Position numbers and translations under genes: made by a program
Notes under the pieces: generated by a model
Told to the model about the DNA's origin: nothing
The model's database searches: none
The model's input: the letters and a program-made list of their open reading frames with translations, nothing else
Shown here: in pieces, positions 53,273 to 61,891 of the stretch
Layout of the letters: the number at the start of each line of letters is the position of its first letter
How positions within the stretch are numbered: the first letter of the stretch is position 1
NCBI RefSeq assembly: GCF_013085345.1
Contig: NZ_JABFAJ010000011.1
Location: 1-64,000, forward strand
Source of the DNA: Isoptericola sediminis
GTDB lineage: Bacteria; Actinomycetota; Actinomycetes; Actinomycetales; Cellulomonadaceae
DNA length: 64,000 bases
Direction of reading: 5' to 3'

Positions 53273-54091
53273 ATGCAGACCACCCTGGGAACGAACGGTC
53301 GGAGCTCCGGCGAGCCGGCACCCGTGGTGCTGATCTCCCCGGCGATGGCCATCGGCTCCCGCTACTACCGGCCGGTGGTCGCGGCGTTCGAGGAGGCCGG
53401 GTGGGACGCGCGCGCCCTGACCCGTCGCGGCTTCGAGGACCCGTCGGTCACGGCCGGCCGGGGGCGGGACTGGGCCTACCAGGACGAGATCGACGACATC
53501 GCGGACGCCGTCGCCGCGGCACGCCGCGAGCGCCCGGACCGTCCCGTCCTGCTGCTCGGCCACAGCCTCGGCGCGCAGCTCGCGGCGGGCTACGCGCTGA
53601 CCGGCGGCGCGGTGGACGGGCTGATCACCGTCGCGGGAGCCCTGCCCTACCACCGCCACTTCCCCTACGGCGGCGTGCACCTCGTGCTCATGGGAGGCGT
53701 GATCGTGCCGGCGCTGACGGCCGTCTTCGGGTACCTCCCCCGGCCGGCGTTCGGCGGTCCCGGCGCTCGCACCCTCATGCGCGAGTGGGCGACGATGGCA
53801 CGGAGCGGACGGCCGCCCTTCCCGACCGCACCACCCATCGGGACCCCGTCGCTCGTCGTCAGCCTCGACGACGACCCACTGGCACCACGCCGGGCGGTCG
53901 AGGCGTTCGCCCGCGACCTGTTCGCACCCGGGACCGTCACCCGCTGGCACTACGCCGACCACGAGGTGCCCGCCGGAGCCAGCAACGACCACATCCGCTG
54001 GGTCCGGTCCCCCGAGCGGGTGGTCTCCGCCGCGGTGGACTGGTGGGCCGGGAATCAGGTTCCCCCGTCGCCCACACCCACGGCACCATGA
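53273..54091 (+). CDS. Alpha/beta hydrolase
   Basis: 272 aa from ATG 53273. LISPAMAIGSRYYRPVVAAFEEAGW, nucleophile motif LLLGHSLGAQLAAGYA, Asp in VVSLDDDPLAP and His in SNDHIRWV. Similar to the large uncharacterised RemM-like/YheT-like group. TAGGCT at 53212-53217 may be its -10, giving a leader of about 50 nt. Its stop overlaps the next start (ATGA at 54088). Confidence 0.85.
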   Translation: MQTTLGTNGRSSGEPAPVVLISPAMAIGSRYYRPVVAAFEEAGWDARALTRRGFEDPSVTAGRGRDWAYQDEIDDIADAVAAARRERPDRPVLLLGHSLGAQLAAGYALTGGAVDGLITVAGALPYHRHFPYGGVHLVLMGGVIVPALTAVFGYLPRPAFGGPGARTLMREWATMARSGRPPFPTAPPIGTPSLVVSLDDDPLAPRRAVEAFARDLFAPGTVTRWHYADHEVPAGASNDHIRWVRSPERVVSAAVDWWAGNQVPPSPTPTAP

Positions 54092-55140
54092 CGGACATGG
54101 AGCTCATATCGCCCCGCAAGGCCGCCCCCGGTGACAAGGTCGCCGTCGTCTCGCCGTCGTTCGCGGCACCCGGGTTCGCCCCCGCGGTGCACGAGCAGGC
54201 GATGGAGCGCCTCGAGGAGGTCACCGGTCTGGTCCCGGTCGAGTACCCGACCACCCGACGCCTCGGCGCGACGCCGCAGGACCGCGCCGCCGACCTGAAC
54301 GCGGCCTTCGGCGACCCCGAGATCCGCGCGGTGCTGGCCACGATCGGCGGCGAGGACCAGATCACCGTGATCCCCCACCTCGACGCGGACCTCGTGCGCG
54401 CCGACCCGAAGCCGTTCCTCGGGCACAGCGACAACACGAACCTGCTGAGCTGGTTGTGGACGCACGGCGTCGCGGGCTATTACGGCGGGTCGACCCAGGT
54501 GCACCTCGGCCCGGGACCCGCCGTCGACCCGGTCCACGCCGCGTCCCTGCGCGCCGCGCTGCTGACCGGCGAGCGGCTGGAGATCACCGAACCTGGCGAG
54601 GCCGAGGACTTCGGCGTCGACTGGCAGGACCCGGCCGCCCTCACCTCGTTCGGCGACCGCGAACCCACCGAGCCGTGGACGTGGGCGGGGCCCGAGCGGT
54701 CCGTCACCGGACGGACCTGGGGCGGCTGCCTCGACGTGCTGCCGTGGATTCTCACCGCGGGCCGCTTCCCGACCGACCCTGCCGTCGTCGACGGCGGCGT
54801 CCTGCTGCTCGAGACGTCCGAGGAGCTCCCTCCCGCCCGGGAGGTGGGCTTCGTCGTGCGCTCGCTCGGAGAGCGCGGGCTGCTCGACGCCGTCGACGCC
54901 GTCGTCGTCGCACGCCCGCCGACCACGTCGTTCGACGTCGAGCTCACGCCGGCGGAACGCGCCGAGAAGCGTGCCGAGCAGCGCGACGTCGTCATCGAGA
55001 CCGTGCAGCGCTACAACCCGGAGGCCGTGATCGTCGTCGGCGTGCCGTTCGGCCACACCCGGCCGCAGTGGATCCTGCCGTACGGCGGGATGCTCACCGT
55101 CGACGGGGCGGAGCAGCGGGTCTGGGCCGACTACGCGTAG
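54088..55140 (+). CDS. S66 peptidase, LD-carboxypeptidase/MccF-like
   Basis: 350 aa; ATG 54088 (ATG 54097 also possible). VAVVSPSFAAPGFAPAVHEQAMERLEE, TIGGEDQITVIPHLDADLV, nucleophile Ser in FLGHSDNTNLLSW, WGGCLDVLPWILTAGRFP, ETSEELPPAREVGF (Glu) and VPFGHTRPQWILPYG (His). Members cleave L,D-peptides in wall recycling or, as MccF, inactivate microcin C-type nucleotide peptides. The clear match to the MccF-like branch makes self-immunity or antibiotic detoxification a reasonable alternative. Confidence 0.88.
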   Translation: MTDMELISPRKAAPGDKVAVVSPSFAAPGFAPAVHEQAMERLEEVTGLVPVEYPTTRRLGATPQDRAADLNAAFGDPEIRAVLATIGGEDQITVIPHLDADLVRADPKPFLGHSDNTNLLSWLWTHGVAGYYGGSTQVHLGPGPAVDPVHAASLRAALLTGERLEITEPGEAEDFGVDWQDPAALTSFGDREPTEPWTWAGPERSVTGRTWGGCLDVLPWILTAGRFPTDPAVVDGGVLLLETSEELPPAREVGFVVRSLGERGLLDAVDAVVVARPPTTSFDVELTPAERAEKRAEQRDVVIETVQRYNPEAVIVVGVPFGHTRPQWILPYGGMLTVDGAEQRVWADYA

Positions 55141-55182
55141 GTGACCGGGGGGCGCCCGACTCCTCGGGCGCCCCCGGGTCAC
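55141..55182. terminator. 19-bp hairpin directly after the S66 peptidase gene
   Basis: 55141-55159 pairs with 55164-55182 around CTCC with one mismatch, immediately beyond the stop and between convergent genes. Confidence 0.85.
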
Positions 55183-55207
55183 CTGGTTGGAGGACGGGCG
55201 GTTCAGC

Positions 55208-56227
55208 TCACCGCCGGCGCAGCGCCGCGTCCTGCAACGCCGGCGGGGCGTCGTTCTTCTCGTGCGCAGCCAGGTCGGTGCCGGGCGCCACGATCGCGTC
55301 GATCGCGTCGAGCACCTCGGCCGTCAGCACCGTCTCGGCGGCCGCGAGCTGCGAGGCGAGGTGGTCGGGCGTGCGCGGCCCGATCAGGGCACTGGTGACG
55401 CCGGGATGGGCGGTCACGAACCCCAGCGCGAGCTGGACGAGGCTCAGGCCGGCCTCCTCGGCGACGGTCGCGAGCTGCTCGACAGCGTCCATCCGCGCCT
55501 GGTTCGCGCGGTCGGCGAGGTCGAACCGCTGCGGCATGAAGGCCGCGCGGTGGGTGGTGACCTCCTGGTCACGGCGCACGGCTCCGGAGAGCCATCCCGA
55601 CGCCAGCGGACTCCACACCATCACTCCGAGCCCGTACTGCTGCGCCACGGGCAGCACGTCCCGCTCGACGCCACGCTGCAGGATCGAGTAGCTGGGCTGC
55701 TCCGTGACGAACCGCCCGAGCTTCGCCTCGGCGGCTGCCCACTGGGCCTGGACCATCCGGTAGGCGGGGTAGGTCGAGGTGCCGAAGTGACGGATCTTCC
55801 CGGCCCGCTGCAGATCCGACAGCGCCGCGAGAGTCTCCTCGTCGCTCGTCGCCGGGTCCCACCGGTGGATCTGGAACAGGTCGACATGGTCGACCCCCAG
55901 CCTGCGCAGACTCGCGTCCAGCGCCGTGGTGAGCCAGCGCCGCGACGCACCCCTCTGGCCAGGTCCGTCGCCCATCGGGAGGCCGGCCTTGGTGGCGAGC
56001 ACGACGTCGTCACGGCGGCCGACGAGGGCCTTGCCGAGCAGTTCCTCCGACTCCCCGCCGCTGTAGACGTCGGCGGTGTCGACAAGGTTGATCCCGGCAT
56101 CCAGCGCGGTGCCGACGAGGGTGTCGACGTCGGCCTGCGTCGTGCCGCCGATCTTCCCGAAGTTCATCGTGCCCAGCGCCAGGCTGCTCACCTGGATGCC
56201 GGTGTGCCCGAGCGTGCGGTACTGCAT
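55208..56227 (-). CDS. Aldo/keto reductase
   Basis: 339 aa from ATG 56227, SD AGGAGA. Catalytic tetrad: D and Y in NLVDTADVYSGGESEE, K in VLATKAGLPMG, H in DLFQIHRWDP. NADPH-binding GVTSALIGPRTPDHLASQLAA. YajO/Tas-like group. Divergent from a TetR gene across a promoter with repeated half-sites. Confidence 0.92.
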   Translation of the reverse strand: MQYRTLGHTGIQVSSLALGTMNFGKIGGTTQADVDTLVGTALDAGINLVDTADVYSGGESEELLGKALVGRRDDVVLATKAGLPMGDGPGQRGASRRWLTTALDASLRRLGVDHVDLFQIHRWDPATSDEETLAALSDLQRAGKIRHFGTSTYPAYRMVQAQWAAAEAKLGRFVTEQPSYSILQRGVERDVLPVAQQYGLGVMVWSPLASGWLSGAVRRDQEVTTHRAAFMPQRFDLADRANQARMDAVEQLATVAEEAGLSLVQLALGFVTAHPGVTSALIGPRTPDHLASQLAAAETVLTAEVLDAIDAIVAPGTDLAAHEKNDAPPALQDAALRRR

Positions 56228-56284
56228 GAGCGTTCTCCTGTCATGAGGATGGTGCGGTGCAGCGAAGGTCTGGCATGATTGAAG

Positions 56285-56327
56285 CGGAACGCTGCTCCGT
56301 TAAATATACGGAGCGATGCTCCGTTTA
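56285..56327. promoter_or_regulatory. TetR operator cluster
   Basis: GCTCCGT (56294-56300) and ACGGAGC (56308-56314) are perfect arms with a 7-bp AT spacer; GCTCCGTTTA at 56318-56327 is a third half-site, and CGGA/TCCG at 56285-56299 a weaker fourth. They lie between the aldo/keto reductase and TetR genes. Confidence 0.7.
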
Positions 56328-56345
56328 GCAAGGAGGAGTCCTGTC

Positions 56346-56933
56346 ATGCCCACCACCGAGTCCGACCGCAGCGAGCCCGCGGCTCCGTCCCGGACGCGGC
56401 GCTCCGACGCCCGGCGCAACGAGCAGGCCCTGCTCGGCGCCGCGGCGCGGGTGTTCGCGGAGTCAGGGATCGACGCCCCGGTGCGGCTCATCGCCGCCGA
56501 GGCCGGGGTCGGGATGGGCACCATCTACCGGCACTTCCCCTCCCGTGCCGAGCTCGTCGCCGCCGTCTACCGCCACCAGGTCGACGCGTGCGTCGACCTC
56601 GGCGAGTCGCTGGTCCAGGGCGACTCGTCACGCTTCGCCGCACTCAGCGAGTGGATCGACGCCTTCGTGGACTTCCTGGCGACCAAGCACGGCCTCGCCT
56701 CCGTCCGCACCAGCGACGAGTCGGGCAGCGGGCTGCACGACTACTTCCTCGACCGCCTCGTGCCGATCTGCGACCGCCTCCTCGCCGCAGCGCGCGAGGA
56801 CGGAGAGGTCGCCGTCGACATCAGCGGCTACGAGCTCATGCGCGGCATCGGCAACCTCTGCCTCTTCTCCGGTGACGACGGCCGCTACGACGCCCGCAGG
56901 CTCACCCACCTGCTCCTGGCAGGCATGCGTTAG
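56346..56933 (+). CDS. TetR-family regulator
   Basis: 195 aa from ATG 56346, with AAGGAGG upstream; the ATG at 56316 lies in the operator. HTH: NEQALLGAAARVFAESGIDAPVRLIAAEAGVGMGTIYRHFPSRAELVAAVY. C-domain of the common actinobacterial TetR group that controls SDR/AKR genes. Likely repressor of itself and the aldo/keto reductase. Its stop overlaps the convergent small gene by four bases. Confidence 0.9.
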   Translation: MPTTESDRSEPAAPSRTRRSDARRNEQALLGAAARVFAESGIDAPVRLIAAEAGVGMGTIYRHFPSRAELVAAVYRHQVDACVDLGESLVQGDSSRFAALSEWIDAFVDFLATKHGLASVRTSDESGSGLHDYFLDRLVPICDRLLAAAREDGEVAVDISGYELMRGIGNLCLFSGDDGRYDARRLTHLLLAGMR

Positions 56934-57190
56934 CGGAAGCCCGGAGCCGCGACGATCCGGAGGCGCCATCCCAGGGCTGCGGCCGCGACCGCCAGGCACA
57001 GCCAACCCAGACCGCTGACCAGAGCGCTGTGCGCGGCGACCAGCCTCTCCACCGCGAGCGCGCCGCCGTCCGCCGCGCCGCCGTACATCGTCGAGACGTA
57101 CCAGCGGTTGCCCCACCGGAAGCCGTCGGCGATCGCCAGCACACCTGCGACAAGAGCCACGAACCGGGCCGTTCTCCGCACGTGATGCAC
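56930..57190 (-). CDS. Small membrane protein
   Basis: 86 aa from GTG 57190; no SD, but TACCTT is six bases upstream. Two hydrophobic helices (RFVALVAGVLAIADGF and GLGWLCLAVAAAALGWRL) joined by a loop with RWGNRWYVSTMYGGAA. No family recognised. The loop's conserved-looking aromatics and the promoter suggest a real gene. Confidence 0.55.
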   Translation of the reverse strand: MHHVRRTARFVALVAGVLAIADGFRWGNRWYVSTMYGGAADGGALAVERLVAAHSALVSGLGWLCLAVAAAALGWRLRIVAAPGFR

Positions 57191-57196
57191 GAGGTG

Positions 57197-57202
57197 AAGG
57201 TA
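57197..57202 (-). promoter_or_regulatory. -10 element (TACCTT) of a leaderless-type promoter
   Basis: Six bases before GTG 57190 on the minus strand. Confidence 0.35.
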
Positions 57203-57253
57203 GCGGGTCCGGCGCCGGGCGGAGGCGGCCGCCGGGCTCCGGAGCCACCCGGG

Positions 57254-57259
57254 TAGGTT
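57254..57259 (+). promoter_or_regulatory. -10 element (TAGGTT) of a leaderless-type promoter
   Basis: Seven bases before the cupin ATG at 57267; no SD present. Confidence 0.45.
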
Positions 57260-57266
57260 CCCACCC

Positions 57267-57587
57267 ATGCGTATCCACCATCTGGACCTCGTGCCGCTGG
57301 ACGGCGCTGCCGGCGTCGCGATGAGCATGCTCCGCCCCGGGACGGACCCGGCGCGGGTGCGCGTCGACGTCGCCGTGATCGACGCCGGCTCCCGGCTGCC
57401 CCGGCATCCTGCCGGACGGGACCAGGCGTTCTACGTCGTCGCCGGGACCGGTCAGGTCGCCGCCGACGACGAAGTCCGCACCGACGTCGGGCCGGGTGAC
57501 CTGGTGACCTGGGAGGCCGGCGAGCAGCACACCACCTGGGCGACGACCCGGCTCACGGCCGTCATCGTGCAGGAGACCCGGCCCTGA
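57267..57587 (+). CDS. Small cupin-domain protein
   Basis: 106 aa. Single cupin: AGSRLPRHPAGRDQAFYVVAGTGQV (motif 1, one His rather than two) and VGPGDLVTWEAGEQHTTWATT (motif 2 with one His). Because the metal ligand set is reduced it may be a sugar- or ligand-binding cupin rather than an enzyme. Transcribed leaderless; followed 41 bp later by a separate peptidase gene with its own -10. Confidence 0.83.
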   Translation: MRIHHLDLVPLDGAAGVAMSMLRPGTDPARVRVDVAVIDAGSRLPRHPAGRDQAFYVVAGTGQVAADDEVRTDVGPGDLVTWEAGEQHTTWATTRLTAVIVQETRP

Positions 57588-57616
57588 ATCGCCTGGTCAG
57601 CGGCGCGCCGGGCCAC

Positions 57617-57622
57617 TACCGT
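57617..57622 (+). promoter_or_regulatory. -10 element (TACCGT) of a leaderless-type promoter
   Basis: Six bases before ATG 57629; no SD present. Confidence 0.45.
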
Positions 57623-57628
57623 CGCGTC

Positions 57629-58408
57629 ATGACGATCACCCTGGTCGGCGGCGGACCGGACTCGACCCGCTCCCCGGAGGTCGTCGAGCCGTTCGTCCGG
57701 GCCTGTCACGACCGCGGCGCACGACGGGTCGCCCTGCTCCTCGCCGGGGACCGCGACAGCGCCGACCACTACGCCGCGGACTACGTCTCGCTGCTTTCGG
57801 ACACGGCCGACGCCGTGGAGGTCCTCCCGCTGTCCGACGGCGTCACCGCCGAGCAGATCGATCGCTACGACGCGTTCGTGGTCGGGGGCGGGCCGACTCC
57901 GGTGTATCACCGAGCGCTCGCCACCGTCGCGGCTCCGATGAGGCGCCGCGTCCGCTCGGGTGCTCCGTATCTGGGGTTCTCCGCCGGTGCCATGGTGGCC
58001 TCCGGCGCCTCGATCCTCGGCGGGCATCGGTCCTCGGGAGCGGACGTGTGCCCCGTCGAGTGGTCCGAAGGCCTCGAGGAGGTGGATGTGCGACCGGGCC
58101 TGGGCCTCGTGCCGTGGGCGGTGGAGACCCACGCCGCACAGGCCGGAACCCTCGGTCGAGCCGTCGACGTGGTCGGCAGGGCGCTGGCATCGAGCGCCGT
58201 GGCGATCGACGAGGACACGGCCCTCGTCGTCCGGGGGATGGACAGGCCGGTCGAGGTCGTCGGCTCGGGAGCCGTCTGGTGGGTGACGCCGGTCGCTGAC
58301 ACGACCTCCCCTGCGACGGACTCCCTCACGGTCCGTGTCCACCATGCCCGCCACCCTGCCGCCGAGGCAGGCGGCGTGGACCCGCCCGGCCTCCGGGCGA
58401 GCATCTGA
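57629..58408 (+). CDS. Peptidase S51-like (PepE/cyanophycinase family)
   Basis: 259 aa. Flavodoxin-like fold: TLVGGGPDSTRSPEV, FVVGGGPTPVYHRAL, nucleophile elbow LGFSAGAMVAS with Ser, and the WAVETHAAQ His. Length and motifs fit dipeptidase E/cyanophycinase-like enzymes that cleave Asp-containing peptides. Leaderless-like start. Ends 46 bp before the convergent AI-2E-family gene. Confidence 0.85.
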   Translation: MTITLVGGGPDSTRSPEVVEPFVRACHDRGARRVALLLAGDRDSADHYAADYVSLLSDTADAVEVLPLSDGVTAEQIDRYDAFVVGGGPTPVYHRALATVAAPMRRRVRSGAPYLGFSAGAMVASGASILGGHRSSGADVCPVEWSEGLEEVDVRPGLGLVPWAVETHAAQAGTLGRAVDVVGRALASSAVAIDEDTALVVRGMDRPVEVVGSGAVWWVTPVADTTSPATDSLTVRVHHARHPAAEAGGVDPPGLRASI

Positions 58409-58453
58409 CGATGGATCTCGGGAGCGGGACGACCGAGCTGACCGCCGACGCCG

Positions 58454-59638
58454 TCAGACGGTCTCGACCCGCTTCTGCCGGGCGAACTTCGCCGGCAGGT
58501 CGGGCCCGTCCCACACCTGGATCGCCCGCCAGATCGACGCGGCGATCGGCACGGCGAGCACCGCGCCGGTGATGCCGACGAGCACCGTCCCGGCCGTCAG
58601 GGCGAACAGGATGACCAGCGGGTGCAGCCGGAGGGTCCGGCCCATGACGATCGGCTGGAGGAAGTTGCCCTCGAGCTGGTTCACGCCGACGACGATCGCG
58701 ACGACGATCAGCGCCTCGACCGGGCCGACGGCGACCAGTGCGACCAGTGCCGCGAGGATGCCCGCCAGCGTCGCACCGACGAGCGGGATGAAGGCGAGCA
58801 GGAAGACCAGGACCGACAGCGGGAGCGCCAGGGGGACGCCCACGATCGCGAGGCCGATCCCGATGCCGATCGCGTCGACGGCCGCCACGATCGCCGTCCC
58901 CCGGACGTAGTTGCCGAGGGTCTGGATGGTCGCCGCACCGACGCGTCGGCCGCGCTGGTACGCCTCGCCGTCGAACGGCCGCAGCAGGAACTCCCACATC
59001 GCCGGGCCGTCCTTCAGGAAGAAGAACAGGACCACGACCATGATGAAGAAGCCCGCGACGAAGTCCGCGGTCTGTGACACCCCCTGGAGCGCACCGGACC
59101 CCACCGCGCTGGACTGCAGGAAGTTCACCGCGGAGTCCCGCACCGAGCTGATCTGCTCGGAGGAGATCTGGAACGGCAGGTCCTGGACGTAGGTCTGCAG
59201 GGAGTCGAAGCCGTCGAGGGCCTGGCGCCGCAGCTCGTCCCACTGATCGACGACGGCTCGCACGACCAGCCACAGGACAGCCGCCAGGATCGCGATCAGC
59301 GCGAGGAGCGCCAGCCACGTCGCGAGGATCGACCGCACCCCCCGGCGACGCAGCCACGACACGAGCGGTGAGATCGCCGCCGCGAGGACCAGTGCGATGA
59401 GCACCGGGATGACGACCAAGGTCAGCCGGGTGCTCGCGAACACCAGCACGCCGACGAGGGCGATCACCGCGAGTGCCTGCACCGAGCGCGTCGCGACCTT
59501 GCCCATGCCGTCGGACCACAGCTTCGACGCACCCAGCGGTTCGGTGGCGACCGGCCGGGAGGCCTCGACGTCGGGCACCTCCGGCGGACGGCGGCCGGCC
59601 GGGCGGGCACGTCGGGCGCGTCGGCCGAAGAGACCCAT
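58454..59638 (-). CDS. AI-2E-family transporter
   Basis: 394 aa from ATG 59638. A basic 50-residue N-terminus, then about eight TMs with family motifs: VIPVLIALVLAAAISPLVSWLRRRG, FFIMVVVLFFFLKDGPAMW, YVRGTAIVAAVDAIGIGIGLAIVGVPLALPLSVLVFLLAFIPLVGATLAG and QLEGNFLQPIVMGRTLRLHPLVILFAL. The family (YdiK/TqsA/PerM) exports AI-2 or Na+/H+; the role here is unknown. Confidence 0.9.
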   Translation of the reverse strand: MGLFGRRARRARPAGRRPPEVPDVEASRPVATEPLGASKLWSDGMGKVATRSVQALAVIALVGVLVFASTRLTLVVIPVLIALVLAAAISPLVSWLRRRGVRSILATWLALLALIAILAAVLWLVVRAVVDQWDELRRQALDGFDSLQTYVQDLPFQISSEQISSVRDSAVNFLQSSAVGSGALQGVSQTADFVAGFFIMVVVLFFFLKDGPAMWEFLLRPFDGEAYQRGRRVGAATIQTLGNYVRGTAIVAAVDAIGIGIGLAIVGVPLALPLSVLVFLLAFIPLVGATLAGILAALVALVAVGPVEALIVVAIVVGVNQLEGNFLQPIVMGRTLRLHPLVILFALTAGTVLVGITGAVLAVPIAASIWRAIQVWDGPDLPAKFARQKRVETV

Positions 59639-59718
59639 CGATGTCCTTCCCTCGCTGAACCGGTGGACCCGGACGACATGACCGTAGTGGGGCTATCGCG
59701 CGACACGGTGGCGGCGCG

Positions 59719-59733
59719 CGGGGCGCAGCCCCG
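59719..59733 (-). terminator. Hairpin after the sugar operon
   Basis: CGGGGC (59719-59724) pairs with GCCCCG (59728-59733), loop GCA, 25 bp past the kinase stop. Confidence 0.5.
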
Positions 59734-59757
59734 GGACCCGGTGGTCGCGCTCGGCCC

Positions 59758-60696
59758 CTAGGCCGCGACCTCGTGCCGCCACGGCGGGTTGGCCCCGGCG
59801 CGCGCGACGGTCACGGCCGCGACCTCGCCGGCGAACTCCACGATCGGTGCCAGGGTCTCCACCGACGCCCCACGCAGCCCTGTGCGCGCCTCCGCTCCGG
59901 GGGGCACCAGGTCGAGCAGGCCGTGGATCAGCGCGCCCATGAACGAGTCGCCGGCTCCGATGGTGTCCACCACGTCGACGCTCCGTCCCGGCACCTCCCG
60001 GCAGGACTCCCCCGCCAGGAGCACCGACCCCTCGGCCCCCCGAGTGACGACGACGGCCGCGGGTCCGGCGGTCGCCCACCGCCGCAGGACTGTCATCGCG
60101 CCCTCACCGGGATAGAGCCACGCGAGGTCCTCGTCCGAGACCTTCACGACGTCCGCCAGGCCGACGAACTGTTCCACACGGTGTCGAACCGCCTCGCGGT
60201 CGGGGCAGATCGTCGGGCGCACGTTCGGGTCGTACGTGACGAGCGCGGTCTCCCGCGATCGCTCGAGCAGCCGCAGCACCTCACCGGCCCCCGGCTCCAG
60301 GAGCGTCGCGATGCTGCCGACGTGAACCAGCGGCGCCGTCCCGACGCCGGAGAGGTCCGGTGACCAGGTCAGCGCGAAGTCGTACGTGGCTCCGCCGTCG
60401 GCGCCGAGGCGACACGTAGCGACCGACGTCGGGTCCTCCTGCTCGCACCCGCGCGCCAGCACCACCCCCGACGCCGACAACCACTCCCGCACCCTGCGGC
60501 CCCTGTCGTCCCGACCGAGCTGGGTGGCGAGCCGCGGCCGACGGCCGAGCCGACCGAGCGTGACCGCCACGTTCGCCGGGCTCCCTCCGGGATGCTCCCG
60601 GACGGCACCGTCGGCGGCGACGACCTCATCGATCAACGCCTCGCCGACGACCAGGGCGTCGTGGTCCGGAGCGGGGTGCACGAGTGGGGCTCTCAC
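59758..60696 (-). CDS. PfkB-family sugar kinase, probably fructokinase
   Basis: 312 aa from GTG 60696, overlapping the GH91 stop (GTGA). PfkB signatures: GGSPANVAVTLGRLGRRPRLATQLGRD near the start and VDTIGAGDSFMGALIHGLLD with the catalytic Asp of GAGD near the end. Next to a fructan/difructose enzyme, ATP-dependent phosphorylation of fructose is the obvious role. Final gene of the operon. Confidence 0.9.
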   Translation of the reverse strand: MRAPLVHPAPDHDALVVGEALIDEVVAADGAVREHPGGSPANVAVTLGRLGRRPRLATQLGRDDRGRRVREWLSASGVVLARGCEQEDPTSVATCRLGADGGATYDFALTWSPDLSGVGTAPLVHVGSIATLLEPGAGEVLRLLERSRETALVTYDPNVRPTICPDREAVRHRVEQFVGLADVVKVSDEDLAWLYPGEGAMTVLRRWATAGPAAVVVTRGAEGSVLLAGESCREVPGRSVDVVDTIGAGDSFMGALIHGLLDLVPPGAEARTGLRGASVETLAPIVEFAGEVAAVTVARAGANPPWRHEVAA

Positions 60697-61871
60697 GGTG
60701 TCGCCACAAACGACGTGCTCGAGCTCAGATCCTGCAGCTGTCCCGCGGTTCCCGACCACAGCACCTTCGACGAGGTCGCGCTCGAGTCCACGACGTGTCG
60801 CACGGCCGTGGTCGCGGCGAGCTGGTTGCTGGACAGGAAATTCCTCGCGCCGCCCTTGACGAGGACGACGGTCGGCGTGGCCCCCGCCGGGACGACGTCC
60901 CCGCTGCCGATGTCGAACGAGAACAGGTTGGCTGTGACTGCGTTGTCGTCACCGTTGAGGTGCAGCATCCCGTAGAGGTCGTCGTTGCGCGCCGGGCCGC
61001 CGTCCCCGTGGATCCGCCGGAATTGGTTGCCGGAGATGAGGTGCTCATGGCAGGGGGTCTCGTGCACGATCATCCCGGAGAAGTTGCTCACGAGCTTGTT
61101 GCCCGTTATCACGGCTCGGTGGACGCCCTTGCACTGGATGCGAGCCCCCCACAGCAGACTATTGCCGTTGATCAGGCAGTTCTCGGCGTTCTCGACGAAG
61201 ATCGAGTTGCCGCCCCAGGGCGTGACGATGTAGTTGTTCGTGATCTTTCCGGCGATCGAACCGTTGATCATCCTGATCCCGTGGCCGCACTCGCCGATGA
61301 AGTTGTTCGTGATGCTGTAGGCGTCGGCGTTGCGGACGGTGAGGGCCTCCTCCAGGTAGACGAAGCCCATGCCCTCGACGCGGATCGCGTCGTTGTCGTA
61401 CTCGAACCTGATGCCGGTCTTGCCGTTGCCGTTCGTGCCGACATAGGGCTTCGTGCTGTTCATGCCGTCGAGGCAGAAGTCCTGGAAGACGACGGAGTTG
61501 AGCCGTCCGTTGGTCGCCGGGTCGCCCGTCCGGTCCACGAGGAAGCCCACCTGACCGTCGTTGGCGATCTGGACATGGCTCGACCCCGGAAGCGTCTCGA
61601 CCCACGCCGAGTGATCGACGTCGTCCCGGATCGCCTCGGACAGGAAGCCGTGGCCGGAGCCCTTGATCGTCAGGAACCCCACGTCGACGACCACGGTCGT
61701 CCGCAACGTGTAGTGACCCGGGGGGATGTACACGACGGCGCCGGGGCGCGTGGTCTGACCGGTCTGGCGTCCGTGGATGTCGGCGATGATCTCGTTGATC
61801 ACCTGCCCGATGTCGTCCTGCGGCGACACGCTCGCGGCAAAGGTGGTCACGTCGTAGACGGTGGAGGCCAC
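60693..61871 (-). CDS. GH91 beta-helix enzyme: inulin fructotransferase or difructose-anhydride hydrolase
   Basis: 392 aa from GTG 61871 (GAAGGAG upstream). Right-handed parallel beta-helix matching GH91: SPQDDIGQVINEIIADIHGRQT, RPGAVVYIPPGHYTLRT, VVFQDFCLDG, GFVYLEEALTV, ITNNFIGECGHGI and NQFRRIHGD...LYGMLHLNGDDNAV. Known members cut inulin or levan chain ends to difructose anhydrides (secreted) or hydrolyse DFA III (intracellular). As written it lacks a signal; the preceding ORF supplies one (see findings). Coupled to a fructokinase and sugar ABC permeases. Confidence 0.88.
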   Translation of the reverse strand: MASTVYDVTTFAASVSPQDDIGQVINEIIADIHGRQTGQTTRPGAVVYIPPGHYTLRTTVVVDVGFLTIKGSGHGFLSEAIRDDVDHSAWVETLPGSSHVQIANDGQVGFLVDRTGDPATNGRLNSVVFQDFCLDGMNSTKPYVGTNGNGKTGIRFEYDNDAIRVEGMGFVYLEEALTVRNADAYSITNNFIGECGHGIRMINGSIAGKITNNYIVTPWGGNSIFVENAENCLINGNSLLWGARIQCKGVHRAVITGNKLVSNFSGMIVHETPCHEHLISGNQFRRIHGDGGPARNDDLYGMLHLNGDDNAVTANLFSFDIGSGDVVPAGATPTVVLVKGGARNFLSSNQLAATTAVRHVVDSSATSSKVLWSGTAGQLQDLSSSTSFVATP

Positions 61872-61891
61872 GGGAACTGCTCCTTCTGTGG

